Shown piece after piece: positions 1 through 12,127 of a DNA stretch of 64,000 nucleotides. The stretch covers positions 2,757,224 to 2,821,223 of the forward strand of contig OX596343.1 of assembly GCA_951394405.1 (NCBI GenBank), given 5' to 3'. The first letter of the stretch is position 1, and the number at the start of each line of letters is the position of its first letter. Source of the stretch: Coprinellus micaceus (taxonomy: Eukaryota > Basidiomycota > Agaricomycetes > Agaricales > Psathyrellaceae). The notes beneath the pieces were generated by a model. That model worked only from the letters and a program-made list of their open reading frames with translations, was not told where the DNA came from and ran no database searches. The position numbers and the translations under genes are program-made.

Positions 1-588
1 TAGACATGAACCCAGTTCATTACTGGCGATTTGAATGCTCGAATTAGACTACTACACTCACCTTGAATAGGCTAATGGGCTTGGACTAGACGAGGGGGCA
101 CGGGATGGGTCTAGACATCGCCCGGTTTAAACCGTAGCGTGTCTAAACAGGTTGTCCGGACATTTAAATTTAAACTCTAGATATAAATATATGAAACACA
201 TACAGGACCGGGGTATCTACTACGAAGAGGCGCCCGGTCTAAACACACGGCCGGGGTGTTTAGACCGGAGTCTGAATTTTACCAGATTGCCGCAGGCGGC
301 CTCTGACATCTGCCAGAGGCGCCTTTGGCGACGGCGCAACGTCCAAGTCCCCTCTCCCCTCATGGCCAGTGAGGGAAGGAAGGGAAAGGATGGCGATCAG
401 CCTCCCTGATGTCGCCGGGTTTATATACGCTGGCAGATTTGGCCATGTTTACGCGCTGCTTGGCTCGCGCCGGCACGTGCTCGGCTTTGTTGATTGCGCC
501 AAACAAGCGCGTATGTATATAAGCCGGGACTTCATCAAAAATCCCACAACTCTTTTCTTCCTTTCCCCACCACTATCTAGGTGCTGCG

Positions 589-646
589 GACGCCTCCTTG
601 ACCCCGTCGTCACTTGCCAGAGTGACGACGGGGTCAAGGAGGCGTC
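589..646. repeat. Perfect 26-bp inverted repeat, 6-base loop
   Basis: The arms 589-614 and 621-646 are exact reverse complements, separated by TGCCAG. The arms have no GTYTARAC core, so this hairpin differs from its neighbours. No U-run follows it, so it is not a simple terminator; it reads as a foldback structure. Confidence 0.9.
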
Positions 647-662
647 TATCAGCTCCAGATCG

Positions 663-742
663 GTGTTTAAACACCCCATCATGGGTGTTTAAACACCGCT
701 CGGTCTAAACACCTCTCGCTGCGAGAGGTGTTTAGACCGAGC
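663..742. repeat. Two abutting perfect hairpins
   Basis: Two hairpins lie side by side. 663-677/684-698 (15-bp arms, each arm holding GTTTAAAC) is followed at once by 698-718/722-742 (21-bp arms, loop CTG). The second shares CGGTCTAAACAC with the hairpin at 234-268, so they look like members of one family. Confidence 0.9.
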
Positions 743-1010
743 TGTCTGGACCCAGAGGTTTAGACATTAGTGTCGAAGCTTGGCCTGTTTAAACACCCTA
801 TGTTTTACTTTCGTAGCCTTGTAATACATATTTTTATACGACTCTACCCTACTTCCGAACCCATTCGTAAAGAGAGCGCATCACCGAACACCCACCCCGC
901 ACAGGGACGGCGAGCCCTGTTTAAACAGAGGGGTATTTAGACCGGTCAAAGCATCCAATGCTCAAATGTTTAAACAAAGACCATCGGGCTTCTTAAACAA
1001 GCTCCGTTGA

Positions 1011-3523
1011 TCTGTCTACTACTGCCCTATCCTTTGAGCTGGGGTATGTCGTAATAACGAGAGTATGATTTGAACAGGGATAGATACGTAGTGATAACAA
1101 GCGTACGTTTTCGCTCCGCTTCTCCCATCCCTTTCTTCCTCGCGTGAATCTGCCTGCCTGACTCACAGCCTCACCTCTTCCGACGTTTGGATGTCCTCTG
1201 CACTCCGAACGGTGGCTTCACCGGCACGCTCTGATGGAGTACGAATTTTTGTATTCCCTCCCAGCTCCAAGCTCAGAGCTCGGATACCCCGTATCTGATA
1301 ACCGACAACGTCTGCAGAGCGATAGACTGATCACCCAAACACTGGAATGGTACGCCAAACCCTATCTATCACTCCACACCTGCCTTCTAACGAAGACTTC
1401 CTTCGAGTCTCCATGCCCTCAAGCAACTTCCGTTGCGTTCCCCGTCGTCGCCTCTAACCGAACCCTGCCAGAGCTTAACTCTCACCCCTCGAGTTCAAGT
1501 CCGCTTTACGCCTGGTGCTAGTATGTTCTTTGTGCCTGATGCTGGAGCGTTGACTAGGCCAGGACAACGGGAACGATGGTGGAAGGGGGAAACGAGCTCT
1601 GTTGATCTGTATACCACGGCTCAGTGCACTGTCACAGCTCGGTATCTATGCTTGCTATCTAATCGAGTTTCCTATCTACAGTCCTTATGGCATCTAATCG
1701 TCCGCCGGCGCCTATCTCATCTCCACTGCCACAACATCTCCTACGCTCGGCCCACATAGCTCCTTCGCCACCCGGATGTTCTGGTGCTCTAATGTGCTCC
1801 ATTTCCTGAGCCTGAGTTCGACTCTACCCCTGCTGGTGTAACATATCTACATATCTCCGGTCAAAGGTTTAGTCGAGGCCCGAACATTACCCTTGCTGCG
1901 GCGACTCACACCTGCTTTGGTTCTCGTTTGTGAAACACCTAGTCTCGAGACCCTATCCCATCATGATTCATGTTGTATGCGCTCCCCCGACCTCTGCACG
2001 GGGTTCGTCCATCAACGGTGTTTTAACTTTTTGGTCGCCATTAACCCAGATTCGAGATAACGGAGATTGCTTTGGAGTTATTGTGCCTGGTTCTCCTGAA
2101 CCGCGGGGCACGCACTGTGTGTACTGTCTTCACCTATCCCCACCAGACCTCGATCGATGCGGTTGTAGACCAGAGCCGTCGTTTGGGTCTTGATCGTGGT
2201 GGGTGGTTCCAGCCATTTTACTCTCGGGAGGCGCTGGCTAATCCTGTGCTCTCACCCTCATGGACGAAATGCGCTGTTAGAACCGGCGAGATGCTGTGGC
2301 CCATTGTACCAGCTCGTCGATCAGAACGTTTGATTGAGCTTGTACGAACCCGGGAGAAGCCCGAGCACTTCCTGCGTCTAATATGCTCCGACTACGCTGG
2401 GGAGCTGAACAGTCGTACCAGCGTGAATTTCGGTTTCAGTTTTACGACGAACAGCATGTCCGGGGAGGAAGTACTTCCCCGCACATGCTGTGTCTCTTCC
2501 CGCTCGTACTTGAGGTCTCGCTGGGCTCGCTGAAACAAGGGAAGCCGCATACGCACATAGGCGGTCGTAGTCACGTCCGCGGGCTGTGCGACATGCTTCC
2601 TCCAGCGTGCTCGTCGGGTCTGGTGCTTCTTTAGTAATATCATATCCTGGGGTGCACCATCAGAATCGCTTGGGTTCTCTGCCTTGGCATACCCAAACCC
2701 AATATTTTCAAGTGTCTCTGTAGGATGTTCGTCTTTTTTTTTAATCTATTCTTCGCACCCTTTCAGATAAGACAGTCCCTCTACGCGGGTGGAACCCGGA
2801 AACCACTGTTTTCCTTGCATTGGGGGTCTCCCGTTCTGCGCTGGTCTCCTATGTACTCGTAAAGTTCGATTACGCCCCGCATGGTTCGCACACTACCCAG
2901 ACTTCTATTTCAACCCGTTAGGCTCATGGAACCTTGCACCGCCAAAGAAGGACAAGAATAAGAACCTTGTCACTTCGCTTCTTCTCTGCTCATCGGAGTC
3001 GAGCGTTTATGCGGAGAACGGAAGGGCTTGAATCAGTTGCATACGTCGAATGGCTGGTTGCTATTTACATTCGCCACGAGCATCCTCCGACAGGCCACTG
3101 CCCGATGTCGGAAGTGTAGTTGTTTTAGCTCCCCGAGCTGCGCGTACTTAATTGGCGAATAAATACCACATAGTGCAGGTGTAGACAACGGCCATACATA
3201 CTTCTAGCGCCGCCCTTCGACCGAGAATACACAACCGATGGAGACGGAGGCCCCTACTCACCTCCATAACAAAGGGGATGAAGAAGGATCCCGTTGAGTG
3301 CCCTAAGCCTCTCACTTCTGCCCGACCCCCTGGGCTCTGGAAGGCATTTCCACCGCCGGCTCCTTGGTCACCGCGACGAAACGACCTCGTATTGACATCA
3401 CGGAGAAGAACTTGCAGATCGATGGTCAAATCAACTTCTCGGCCCATTTCGGAGAACGGGCTGACCGAATACATGAAATAGCCCCCCAGGAAACCGTTCC
3501 AGGGCTCAATCTCGACTTCCGAC
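1011..3523. other. No recognisable gene
   Basis: Only short, overlapping open frames on both strands with no family resemblance. One imperfect palindrome lies at 2454-2488: 13-base arms with one mismatch around a GGAAGTACTTCC core. I see nothing else to annotate. Confidence 0.5.
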
Positions 3524-4776
3524 ATGGCGCGCGACTTCACACATATCGGTAATATCGTGGCTCGCTGTATGCTCTTTCAAACGACGGTAGCGCTGGTTGC
3601 TCTAGGTAAGTCGTCGCCGCTGCTGACGACTTGCGCTTCACCGCCTTAACATGTTCGAACTTAATAGGGATCGAGCTTTTCATGTGCGTCTACGGCCTCA
3701 CGGTGTTCCTCGAGACCCCGAGGTCCGCAAGGGCGGGAAGAGCGCCTTACCTGGCCATCAGTTTCTGTCTCTTTGTCCTCCTAAGCACCACATCGCTCTT
3801 GGACTTGGACTACTTTTTTCGATTGCTACTGGATGCGTCATCGCCAGAGAACTTCCTATACCTCAGAGAGAAGACAAATGGCTGGGTGAACTTTGCAAGT
3901 CAGGTCATCACCAACACCGTCTGCTTCATTGGGGATGGCCTTATGGTTAGTCCCTCGGTGCATTGTAGTACTGTACCAACTCTCATTGGGTTTATTTCCC
4001 ACCTTTCGTTTTTCAGCTATACCGGTGCTACATTGTTTGGTATGATAGACGATGGGTTGTGGTAGTCCCAGCCATGGCATATGTTACATCTGTTGGTGAG
4101 TGGTTGTCCCATCCAGAAACGGGGGTATGGAAACTGACATCTGCTCCGCCAGTGTTCGGGATCCTGATGGTCATACCCGTGGCGAGAGACGTCGCAGATG
4201 GAAATGCAAATCTCAGTTTCAGTTCAATCTTTGTCGCCCTCTCCGTAGCCCTCAACATCCTCGTGACGCTTCTCATCTCCTCTCGGCTCATCTTTGCACG
4301 CCGAAAAGTCTCATCAATGGTTTCCGACTCCACCGGGCTCAGCCAATACACTGGAGTCATTGCAATCCTCATTGAATCCGCCGTTCCTCTTTCCGTCGCG
4401 GGGCTGGGTTTAGCTATCGTCCTGGGTATAAGCCACGACAATGACCCCAACCTATTGGAGAAGGAAATCTCAAACTATATTTTCTCGTCATTTTACTTTA
4501 CCTTCGCGGTATGTCAACGCCCCTTCCCTTGGTTTAACATTTCTGATTGTGGTTCTGGTGACATTTCAGGCACTTTCACCTCAGATGATTATATTCCGCG
4601 TCACAACAGGCCGGTCCTGGGTTAGTGACTTCAACAAAGCGACCTCTAGAGCACGCGGTGTGTCCCAGGACCTCGTTTTTGCTCGCAGTTACGGGGGAGA
4701 CTCTCATGACATCTCCGCTATCGAGCGCCAAGGCCCAACCGAGGCTTCTGCAGCCCAGTCTTCTGAGAAAGTGTAA
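3524..4776 (+). CDS. Seven-transmembrane protein of the basidiomycete integral-membrane family
   Basis: Five exons give 333 aa: 3524-3605, 3668-3945, 4017-4095, 4153-4508 and 4570-4776. All introns (57-71 nt) are GT..AG, and the exon lengths sum to 334 codons with the stop. Seven hydrophobic segments can be read, the first beginning near residue 16 and the last ending near residue 280. The third ends in the RCYIVW-type motif and is followed by a basic DRRW loop. A hydrophilic, Ser/Thr-rich cytosolic tail of about 55 residues closes the protein. This is the arrangement of the large lineage-expanded family of unassigned 7-TM proteins in mushroom genomes, which resemble receptors but have no known ligand. 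The start is the first ATG that leaves an open first exon. Family membership is likely; function is unknown. Confidence 0.85.
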
Positions 4777-7310
4777 AGGGGTGGAAAGAAATCCGAGCCA
4801 CGCCCAGAATCCCGTACTCTCATCGCCTGGCATGGTACTAGAATTGTCCTTTCTGGTGAAATAAGACTAGTATCGCAAGTCGCACTGGGACGTGTCAGTA
4901 ATCTTTTTTGAGAAATGCAAAGGCTCCAGTCAGGATCTCCAGTAGCCTGGTGCATCGAACCACCGAACCGGCTCCACAGGTTGAGTTTGATTAAACCGCA
5001 GTCAGGGGTGAGCAGGTGTTCGCTGGGCGCCCGAACTCTATCCTCCCTTGGCATCGCTCTATAGATCTGTTGTCTTCCTTCCTGATCTCACCACGGTGCT
5101 TCGCATTGCCCCATATCACCCTATCTTTTGAGTAAGCTCTCTTCACTGAGGAAGAAGCAAAAATTATGCAGATCCACTCAACTGACAACTGTGCGCAACG
5201 CGCTCTAATATCTTTCGAAGCACCCCCGGAAATAGTGGTCTGGCTCTCCCGTCACGTGGAGCGAAGTAAGTACTTATAGCATGTTCCTAGACCTTCCCAG
5301 ACTCCACTTCGTTCGCCGCACTTGGGGAGAAGCCGGAACCATACCCAAATTGAATAGGCGCCCGGCGGCTTAAACGACCACCAGAAGTGTGCTGGTGTAG
5401 TTCCCAGTATCAAAACTCTCTGTATTCCCCTCAGTCAGCTCAAATACCTTTTTTGATGTATATCGAGGTCTAGTGAGCAGCGCTGCGAGTGGCTTGATCG
5501 GGCATGGGTAGCCATATAGGCGCCCATAGGTTCTGAGTCTATGGTTGGACTTCTCCCGAGCCCCGAGAAATCTTTCCGTGACTCAGGCAACGCTCTTGAC
5601 AGACACGCCTCCAGATATCACTGACATGGTCCATTCTGGTTGCAGAGGGGAAAGGGGTATGCAGGATAAGTGTTCTCGTCGGGCATAAGACAGGCTTTAG
5701 CGGCTCACGAAGGGTTTATCTTTACCTTGCTTCAGTCCATCTCGTCTTCATACCCATGGAGATGTCTCCCGCGTTTTATTACCTTCGTGGGATGTAAAAT
5801 GGTCTCCCTCCCGCATACTCCAGTCACGTATCCCACACTGTAGTTCTGGGCGAATGGGAATATTTTGGCTCGAGTTGCGTCTGGTGTGTTACCGAGCAAG
5901 CGGAGACCAAGCACCACTACATCGTAGAGGTGCGTAAGTAACAGTACTCCCTCGAACGTGTAGATCCCATGTGAGAAATCAAATCTGAGGCGTTTATCGC
6001 TCGTATCAAAACCGTCGATATATTACCCTTGGAGGAGAGGTAGAAGGAACAGCACAACACCCACACTCTTGAGGCCAGGGGAGCGCCGCGTGCTGGTTCG
6101 GCGTAATGTAGCCAACTCCGGCCTGAATCCCGACCACTTACTTCAGCCTAGGCAAGTCAACAACCCGGAGAAAACCGTGTAGGAGCGATGTAGATTGACT
6201 ACCAAGGTCGCCAGGGAGGTTGCGGTTCTCTCGGAAAGGTGTTCTATGTCCCCGTTCCTCTGGAGTCGAATCCCAAATGAGGTGAACATATTCTTGGGTA
6301 AGGAGTCCTCAGTAGAGTCCATCATTCCCTGAAAGGCTGTCTCGGGTGTGAATATCACTTTGGCATGGTCGAAGCGAGGCCAGCGTGCTTTTACCACACC
6401 CAAATATTGCTCCGGGGTTTGCGAGGATCCTCTTCCTCCATGTGGCCCGTTACCCTGTAAGCACAGCCCACGGGACCTTCCTATTGGGCGATGTGCGGAG
6501 GCGAGGATACGAGTATGGCCTTGCTCATACTGATTGCCTGGACCTTTCCCATTCCCGTGCGCTTCATCTTCCTCAGAATGAAGATGCACCAGGTGATAGG
6601 GTCGACAGAGACTCGTTCAGGGGTCGAGAGCTCGGTAGTGCTTATGGTATTCTCGTTCGTGTTTATGATCGCTTCGTCCTCACCTCATCCCAAGGGAGGA
6701 CGACACGGGTCCAGCACGGGGTTTAAGCACGACAAATTCCCCCTGACCATACGTGGGCGGAGAATAAGTCCGCGACGAAAGCTAGTTTTTGGAGGTGAAT
6801 CGGCGGAGTTGAGTGCTTTGCCGGTTTCCAAAGGTAGGTTTGTCCATGGAACGGTGGTCTCGCCTTCCCGCCCATTCACTGATACTCATCAAGAACGTTG
6901 GTGTTCACTTTGGTCAGATGCGAGTGCAGGAATTCTCGAAACCTGAACCTCGAAACGCCCCTACTCATCTAGAAAAACGAAGGAGGTCATTTCGCGTCCA
7001 CTGACAATGAGGATTCGGAGTTTCGCTAACTCCTACATTTTCATCGAGGCTTTTAGAGCTTCTATGAAAGGTCAGGTGGTCGCATTCCAGCCCCGCACTA
7101 CACTTTGCATGGTCACCAGAGTCGATCACTTGCGCCAATGCGGGCAGAAAACGGTCGGTCGCGTGTCCTTCCATTCATTTGAGAGTGGCAGCTGGCGCGA
7201 TTCAGAAGCGCGTTTACACCATACCTGCTGTCAATGCAATAGGAGTAGATATTATCCAGACCTCGTGTCGTTCCCGTTGTTCATCGATAATACCCTCAAG
7301 CGAACCGAAA
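4777..7310. other. Intergenic, no supported gene
   Basis: Several open frames of 60-150 codons occur on both strands. The best is minus-strand 6143-6589, but I recognise no family, and its upstream part reads as low-quality coding sequence. It may be a decayed gene. No repeat structure was noticed. Confidence 0.4.
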
Positions 7311-7314
7311 GGCG

Positions 7315-7320
7315 TATAAA
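7315..7320 (+). promoter_or_regulatory. TATA box of the lectin gene
   Basis: TATAAA lies 95 bases before the lectin start codon, in a context free of long open frames. Position and sequence fit a fungal core promoter and a strongly expressed gene; no experimental support can be seen. Confidence 0.55.
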
Positions 7321-7414
7321 AGCAGGGCTGGTATTGAGCATCACCTCAACGGCATCCGCTGTTAAGTCCCAGCAAGCTTCCTATACTTCACACCGTCTCT
7401 CATCTTCGATCAAT

Positions 7415-8690
7415 ATGGCCAGCGAAGTCGTCATCACCCAGAGCCTCCCTGGTGAGGACAGCCCCCTTCGAGCGTCTCCCTGGCTGTCTCACTGACGATT
7501 CATAACTTTCTCTAGTCCCAGTTAACCGTGTCGAAACCGCCGACATCATTGGCTTCGGCCAGGATGGCGTCGTGATCCTCCGCAACAGTGTTCGCCCGGA
7601 CATTCGCCTCGTTATCAAGGACTACGGATACAACGCTGGCGGTTGGCGCGTGGAGAAGCACGTTCGTCTCGTCGGCGACACCACCGGAAATCGTCGTTCT
7701 GACATCATCGGGTTCGGCGATGCGGGCGTTCTCATCTCTCGCAACAACGGCGACAACACCTTCGGACCTCAAGGCCTCGCGCTCAACGACTTCGGTTCTG
7801 TCGCCGGCGGGTGGACCAACACGAAGCACGTTCGCTACGTCTCTGACCTTCGCAACCGCGGCGTCGTCGACATCGTTGGCTTCGGCGATGCAGGCATTCT
7901 CGTCTCCCACAACAACGGCAAGGGTATCTTCTCCCCCACCCAACTCGTCTTGAATGACTTTGGGTACAACGCCGGAGGGTGGAGGATTGAGCGCCACCTT
8001 CGCTTCCTCGCTGACACCACTGGAGATGGTCTCCCCGATGTCGTTGGGTTCGGAGAATCGGCCGTCATCGTCGCCGTCAACAAGGGGGACGGAACGTTCC
8101 AGCCCGGAAAGGCGCTCATCAACGATCTCACCTACAGCGCCGGAGGATGGAGGATCGAGAAACACCCCCGCACTGTCGGCGACCTCACGGGAGATGGACG
8201 CGCAGATATCATCGGGTTTGGGGATGCGGGAGTCTACGTCGCCCTCAACATCGGGAATGGCACGTTCCAACCCCCCAAGCTCGCCGTCAACGACTTCGGG
8301 TACAACCAGGGCTGGAGGGTCGAGCAGCACCCTAGGTTCGTCGCTGATATCAACCGCGATGGGCGTGGAGATATCGTTGGGTTTGGAGGGGCAGGAGTTT
8401 ATGTCGCGCGCAACAACGGAGACGGCACTTTCGCGGCCCCGGCGCTCGTCCTCAGGGACTTCGGCGTCGACCAAGGCTGGAAGGTTGACAAGCACCCAAG
8501 GTTCCTCGCCGACCTTACTGGAGACGGGGCAGCTGATATCGTTGGGTTCGGGGAGAATTCGGTGTGGGTGTCCTACAACGATGGCAATGGGAACTTTGGG
8601 TCAGTCCAGAAGCTCACCGATACGTTCGCCTTCAATGGCGGGGCGTGGGCTGTTGACAAGACCGTTCGCTGGGTGACTGGTTTGATGTAA
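7415..8690 (+). CDS. PVL-like seven-bladed beta-propeller lectin
   Basis: Two exons (7415-7451 and 7516-8690, 64-nt intron) encode 403 aa. The start ATG opens a short exon, and the junction G|TC restores the frame. The protein is about seven units of roughly 57 residues, each with a D-x-x-G-D-G-type calcium loop, an IVGFG core, a GV-V--N-G-GTF strand pair and a GGWR-E-H linker. This is the FG-GAP/integrin-like propeller of the Psathyrella velutina lectin, which binds terminal N-acetylglucosamine and sialic acid between blades; length and N-terminus match that family closely. There is no signal peptide, so it is probably cytosolic, as with many fruiting-body lectins. A role in defence against fungal feeders is suggested for such lectins but is not shown here. 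The region past its stop begins the inverted duplication. Confidence 0.93.
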
Positions 8691-9638
8691 GTCCCCCAGA
8701 GCGAACAGAACCGTTGAATCTCGAGAAACTGAGGGAATTGTAATGTTACCTGGACACTGCTATGTAGCACCTTGGAAACCAAATGTATACGATGGTCGCT
8801 GAATCTTGGAAGCCGTTTGCATATGTGCGAATCCTGAGTTAGTACCGGCGCTCAGCACTCAAAAGCGCAAGGGGCGCAGCGTCCAAAATGCTCTCTAGCA
8901 CTAGGCTCGACGGGATAGAATGGAATGGGTCAGTTCGGCCCAGCCTACTATCCCTGGTCACCGAGTGGGAGTGTCGTCGACTGTCCTACGATGAACGAGG
9001 CGGTGACTTGCCTCAAATATGCGAAGCCTCCCATCGTTCGAGAGCAGGCGACGGGGCTCCATTCGTTAACTGAAGTTCCTATCGAAGGCGGGGATCGTGG
9101 ATGTAAGGGGTAAGGGAGAAATGGTCCACGGACCTCTGGTGTCGGCGTCATCCGACACTCGCCGGCAACTCCCGGATGTGGGTCCAGACCGGCCCAAATG
9201 CATATGCCGCCCCAAGGGGAGGAATTGCTTTGGAATCGCCTGGCCATCGTTTGAGTTAATATCCTGGGGCCGTGGTTTGCAAAAGTGTCGTAAAGTGCGA
9301 AACGTCCGAGCCATTAACAGCTTTCACAGATCCTCACAATAGGCGGACCGCACCCATCCTTTAGGTCCACCAAGACATACTCCCCCGCTGCCTTAGCCGA
9401 CTGCCATTCATAGACCCGATGGTCAAACTGCTCTGAGCACAGTAATCCGTCACCAAGGAGATGAACGTGGAGAGTGTCCCAGCGTTGAGGACCCTTGCTT
9501 TGACCAGCTGTCTCTGCGCTTTGTCTGGGGAACAACGATGGTTTGTCGCTTTGATCACACCCATTATCTGCATTTAAAGCGCACTTAATCTCAAGTACAA
9601 ATTGAACCCCTCCTCACGCTTCAGAACCCCAGGCCGAC

Positions 9639-10520
9639 ATGTTCTTCCTCCCCACGAACAAGCTCACCGACGCCCTTCGTGTCTCGTCCTCCCAACCAAT
9701 TACCCCTGCTCGCCAACTGATCTCGCTCAACCCAGACTCGGATTCCGTCCGAAATACCGCTAAGCGCCTGTCCGGGTTCATTATCGGGAACTTGTATGAC
9801 TTCGACAAGTGCCTCGAGGATCCCGCGTCCTACGAGTATAGCCAACGCATCGATTTCGTCGTTTCAGCCCTATACACCGATAAACGGAGAGGTGTGGAAG
9901 AATCCAGGACCCTGGCACACGTCTCTACGAGGGTGGTGGAGGAACTCCTCAAGCGGAGCGAAGACAACGATACGGGTATCGTCCATCCGTGCGCAGGAGT
10001 CTTCCGGTTGGCGGTTACTGACGCTGCGACAAACCGACTCGTTCATGAATGGGAGAAGTACACGCGAACAAGCCTTCCTCTCTTCGGGCTCGACACTTTG
10101 AGGTCCGCCTCAGTCGTCTACGCCGACTTAGTTGCTGTTGGGCTCATCGGGATGGGAGCATTTCTCTCAACCCTCCAGCACATCAAATCCATCGCCATAC
10201 CCACTCACGGACTCCAAGCCGCCCTCCTCATCGCCACCGATTTGATGTCCCGAGCCAGCACAGTCCACGTTGGCTCTCTCACCCTCCCCCGCGATGCGTG
10301 GACCTCATTAGTCCAATCTCTCGAGACACTCGACAAGGTGTCACATTCCGAGGACCTCGAAGTCTCGAAGGATTTCGCTACGGCATTCGAGTGCACAGAT
10401 ATGAGCACCGGGGTTCTCGATTGGAGGGAGAGTGTTCCATATGACGGGGATTTGGTCTTACGATTGCACGGAATGTGTGAAGAGCTCTGGAAGCTCGGTT
10501 CAAAGTTAGAGAAGACATGA
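9639..10520 (+). CDS. Unrecognised protein, arm A copy (293 aa)
   Basis: A single open exon of 293 codons that I do not recognise. It looks like a soluble, mostly helical cytosolic protein: no signal peptide, no membrane segment, regular hydrophobic spacing. It is paired with the copy at 21493-22371 in the opposite arm. I count about 35 differences in 293 residues, mostly conservative, plus one single-codon deletion, and no stop or frameshift in either. Both keep the same start, a D-F-D-K-C motif near residue 55 and a C-terminal M-C-E-E-L-W-K-L motif. Keeping the frame open in both arms while flanking DNA carries small indels suggests selection on the protein. Confidence 0.7.
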   Translation: MFFLPTNKLTDALRVSSSQPITPARQLISLNPDSDSVRNTAKRLSGFIIGNLYDFDKCLEDPASYEYSQRIDFVVSALYTDKRRGVEESRTLAHVSTRVVEELLKRSEDNDTGIVHPCAGVFRLAVTDAATNRLVHEWEKYTRTSLPLFGLDTLRSASVVYADLVAVGLIGMGAFLSTLQHIKSIAIPTHGLQAALLIATDLMSRASTVHVGSLTLPRDAWTSLVQSLETLDKVSHSEDLEVSKDFATAFECTDMSTGVLDWRESVPYDGDLVLRLHGMCEELWKLGSKLEKT

Positions 10521-11985
10521 TACGGCTATGTTTCACAGACCAGCTACCTATAATCTGTATGCATATATATCCCCACGCTCGCTGGACGGCCCCGTGCTGA
10601 ATGCATGTTTCCATTGTCTGGAGTAGGGAAAGGGGAAAGTCGTACAGAGTCATGCGTCTCAGGCAGCTATCCACAAGATTCAGCCTCCGTCATACCGCTT
10701 GATCGAAGAAGGAAATCGCGGAAACTCGCTGTAAGCCAACCCAGTTGGTTACCCACTGAAACGTTGTTTATAGAGTTAGACCAGTCGTCTACGAGCAATG
10801 TGCGCGGATCGTGCGACCTGAGACATACTCCGCTGAAGGTGTCTAGAGTCTAGACCAAACGCGGAGTGAAAATTGCAGTACGCACGCACCTCACTGTGTC
10901 CCACTCCGGTGTCTAGGCCTCCAGGGACTGAGCTTCACCCCACTCTGGCACCTGAACAGCGGGTCCCAGCTACCTACAGTGACAATCGATGTGGATCGGA
11001 CGAAAGGTTCATTTACCAGCTGGAGGAGTGTAATTTTGGAAATCACGCAGCGATAATACGGGGCGCGAAAAGGGTTTGGTGACTAGTGGGGCAGGATGTG
11101 GGATGGCTGGGATGCTGGGAACCGGCATGACTACGATGTTTGACTGTCCATGAGTTGGGTACCAGAAATGCTCAAGTAATCTCAATAATCCCGCCGAAGG
11201 TCGGAGACTTAGGACATTGTAGATAGTTCTCACCATCGTACAGCGCTCGTGTACATGCGCGAGCACGCATTCGCTGAAGGTTTACCCATCTGGTGACCCC
11301 CCTCCTTTCGAGCGCATTGAAAGGTTCCACCTCTGCATATCCGTCTGCATACCCCCAGCTGTCGAGCGACCGAGGCGGGATGCTCGAGAAATCCGTCAAC
11401 GCAAACATCGCGCTAAACTGACTTGGAACGCTTCGTTTCATTCTTTGGGAAAATAGGAGTAGTAAGAGATTTAACTGTAGACTTGGTACGATCCCACGTT
11501 GGGAGGCGCCGTATCAGAAATACATCCCCAGAAAAGTCTCCGCGTGCGCCGCATGCTGCGCGCAGCACAGCCGAGCATGAGTCCAGCCGCATCAACTGCC
11601 TCGATATCTCTGTACGTGGAGCCCGGCGGGTGGACAGTAGCACATTCAGTAGAGGTAAAACATAAATATATCTTTGGAACCGATATCCACCGCACCCCTG
11701 TTTCAACATGAGACCGCCCCACGGCTCATTGATTCACCAATATTCTTAGCGTTCCGAGGATTGCTTTTTTGTCAGTGCCATGCTGGGTGTGCCCAAGTGC
11801 TCCCCCCAAGCAACCGACAGACAGACGACCTCAAGATATCATCAAGAAACATGGGAGTGTCCGAGGCAAGTGCCACTCCCCGAAAACGTTATAAAAAGTG
11901 GGGGTGCGAGGTCGTTACTTAGTCGCTACAAACGCACTTACCCACCAAAGCCACGGCACCCTCAACCAGAAACCACTTATTCAAT

Positions 11986-12127
11986 ATGCGATTTTACCCC
12001 TCTCGCGTTCATTCTCGCGTCGTTCGCCGCCATGTACGTAGCACGTCGACACATACGACGACTTCTCGCTGGCCACCACACATTCCAGCCTCCAGGACTC
12101 TCGCCACGTCCAGCTACGACGACGGAG
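11986..12127 (+). pseudogene. Broken copy of the small secreted coiled-coil gene
   Basis: This matches the 5' part of the intact gene on the minus strand at 19372-19738: same ATG, same region around the intron, same start of exon 2. It carries an extra T in the fifth to sixth codon that shifts the frame, and it stops being homologous where arm A lacks the ~290 bp that encode the rest of exon 2. It should not give the protein made by the arm B copy. Confidence 0.75.

Larger units (their letters stand above)
1..1010. repeat. Hairpin-rich region with recurrent GTYTARAC palindromes
   Basis: I see no gene here. The 8-base palindromic core GTTTAAAC or its variants GTCTAAAC/GTTTAGAC recurs about a dozen times (for example near 125, 237, 258, 665, 687, 702, 731, 788, 918 and 967), far more often than chance for an 8-mer. 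Many copies are flanked by CGG and CAC and are paired as inverted repeats: 234-246 with 256-268 (13 bp, perfect), 663-677 with 684-698 (15 bp) and 698-718 with 722-742 (21 bp). The core is rare elsewhere in the window (single copies near 28930 and 44140). It could be a foldback/MITE-like element, a satellite edge or a protein-binding cluster; the left limit is outside the window. Confidence 0.7.

Noticed and set aside
6143..6589. A 148-codon minus-strand frame
   Set aside because: The middle part looks mildly protein-like but matches no family I know, and its start region does not; left unannotated.
7512..8495. A 327-codon minus-strand frame
   Set aside because: It is the antisense shadow of the lectin repeats; the + strand protein matches a known family throughout.
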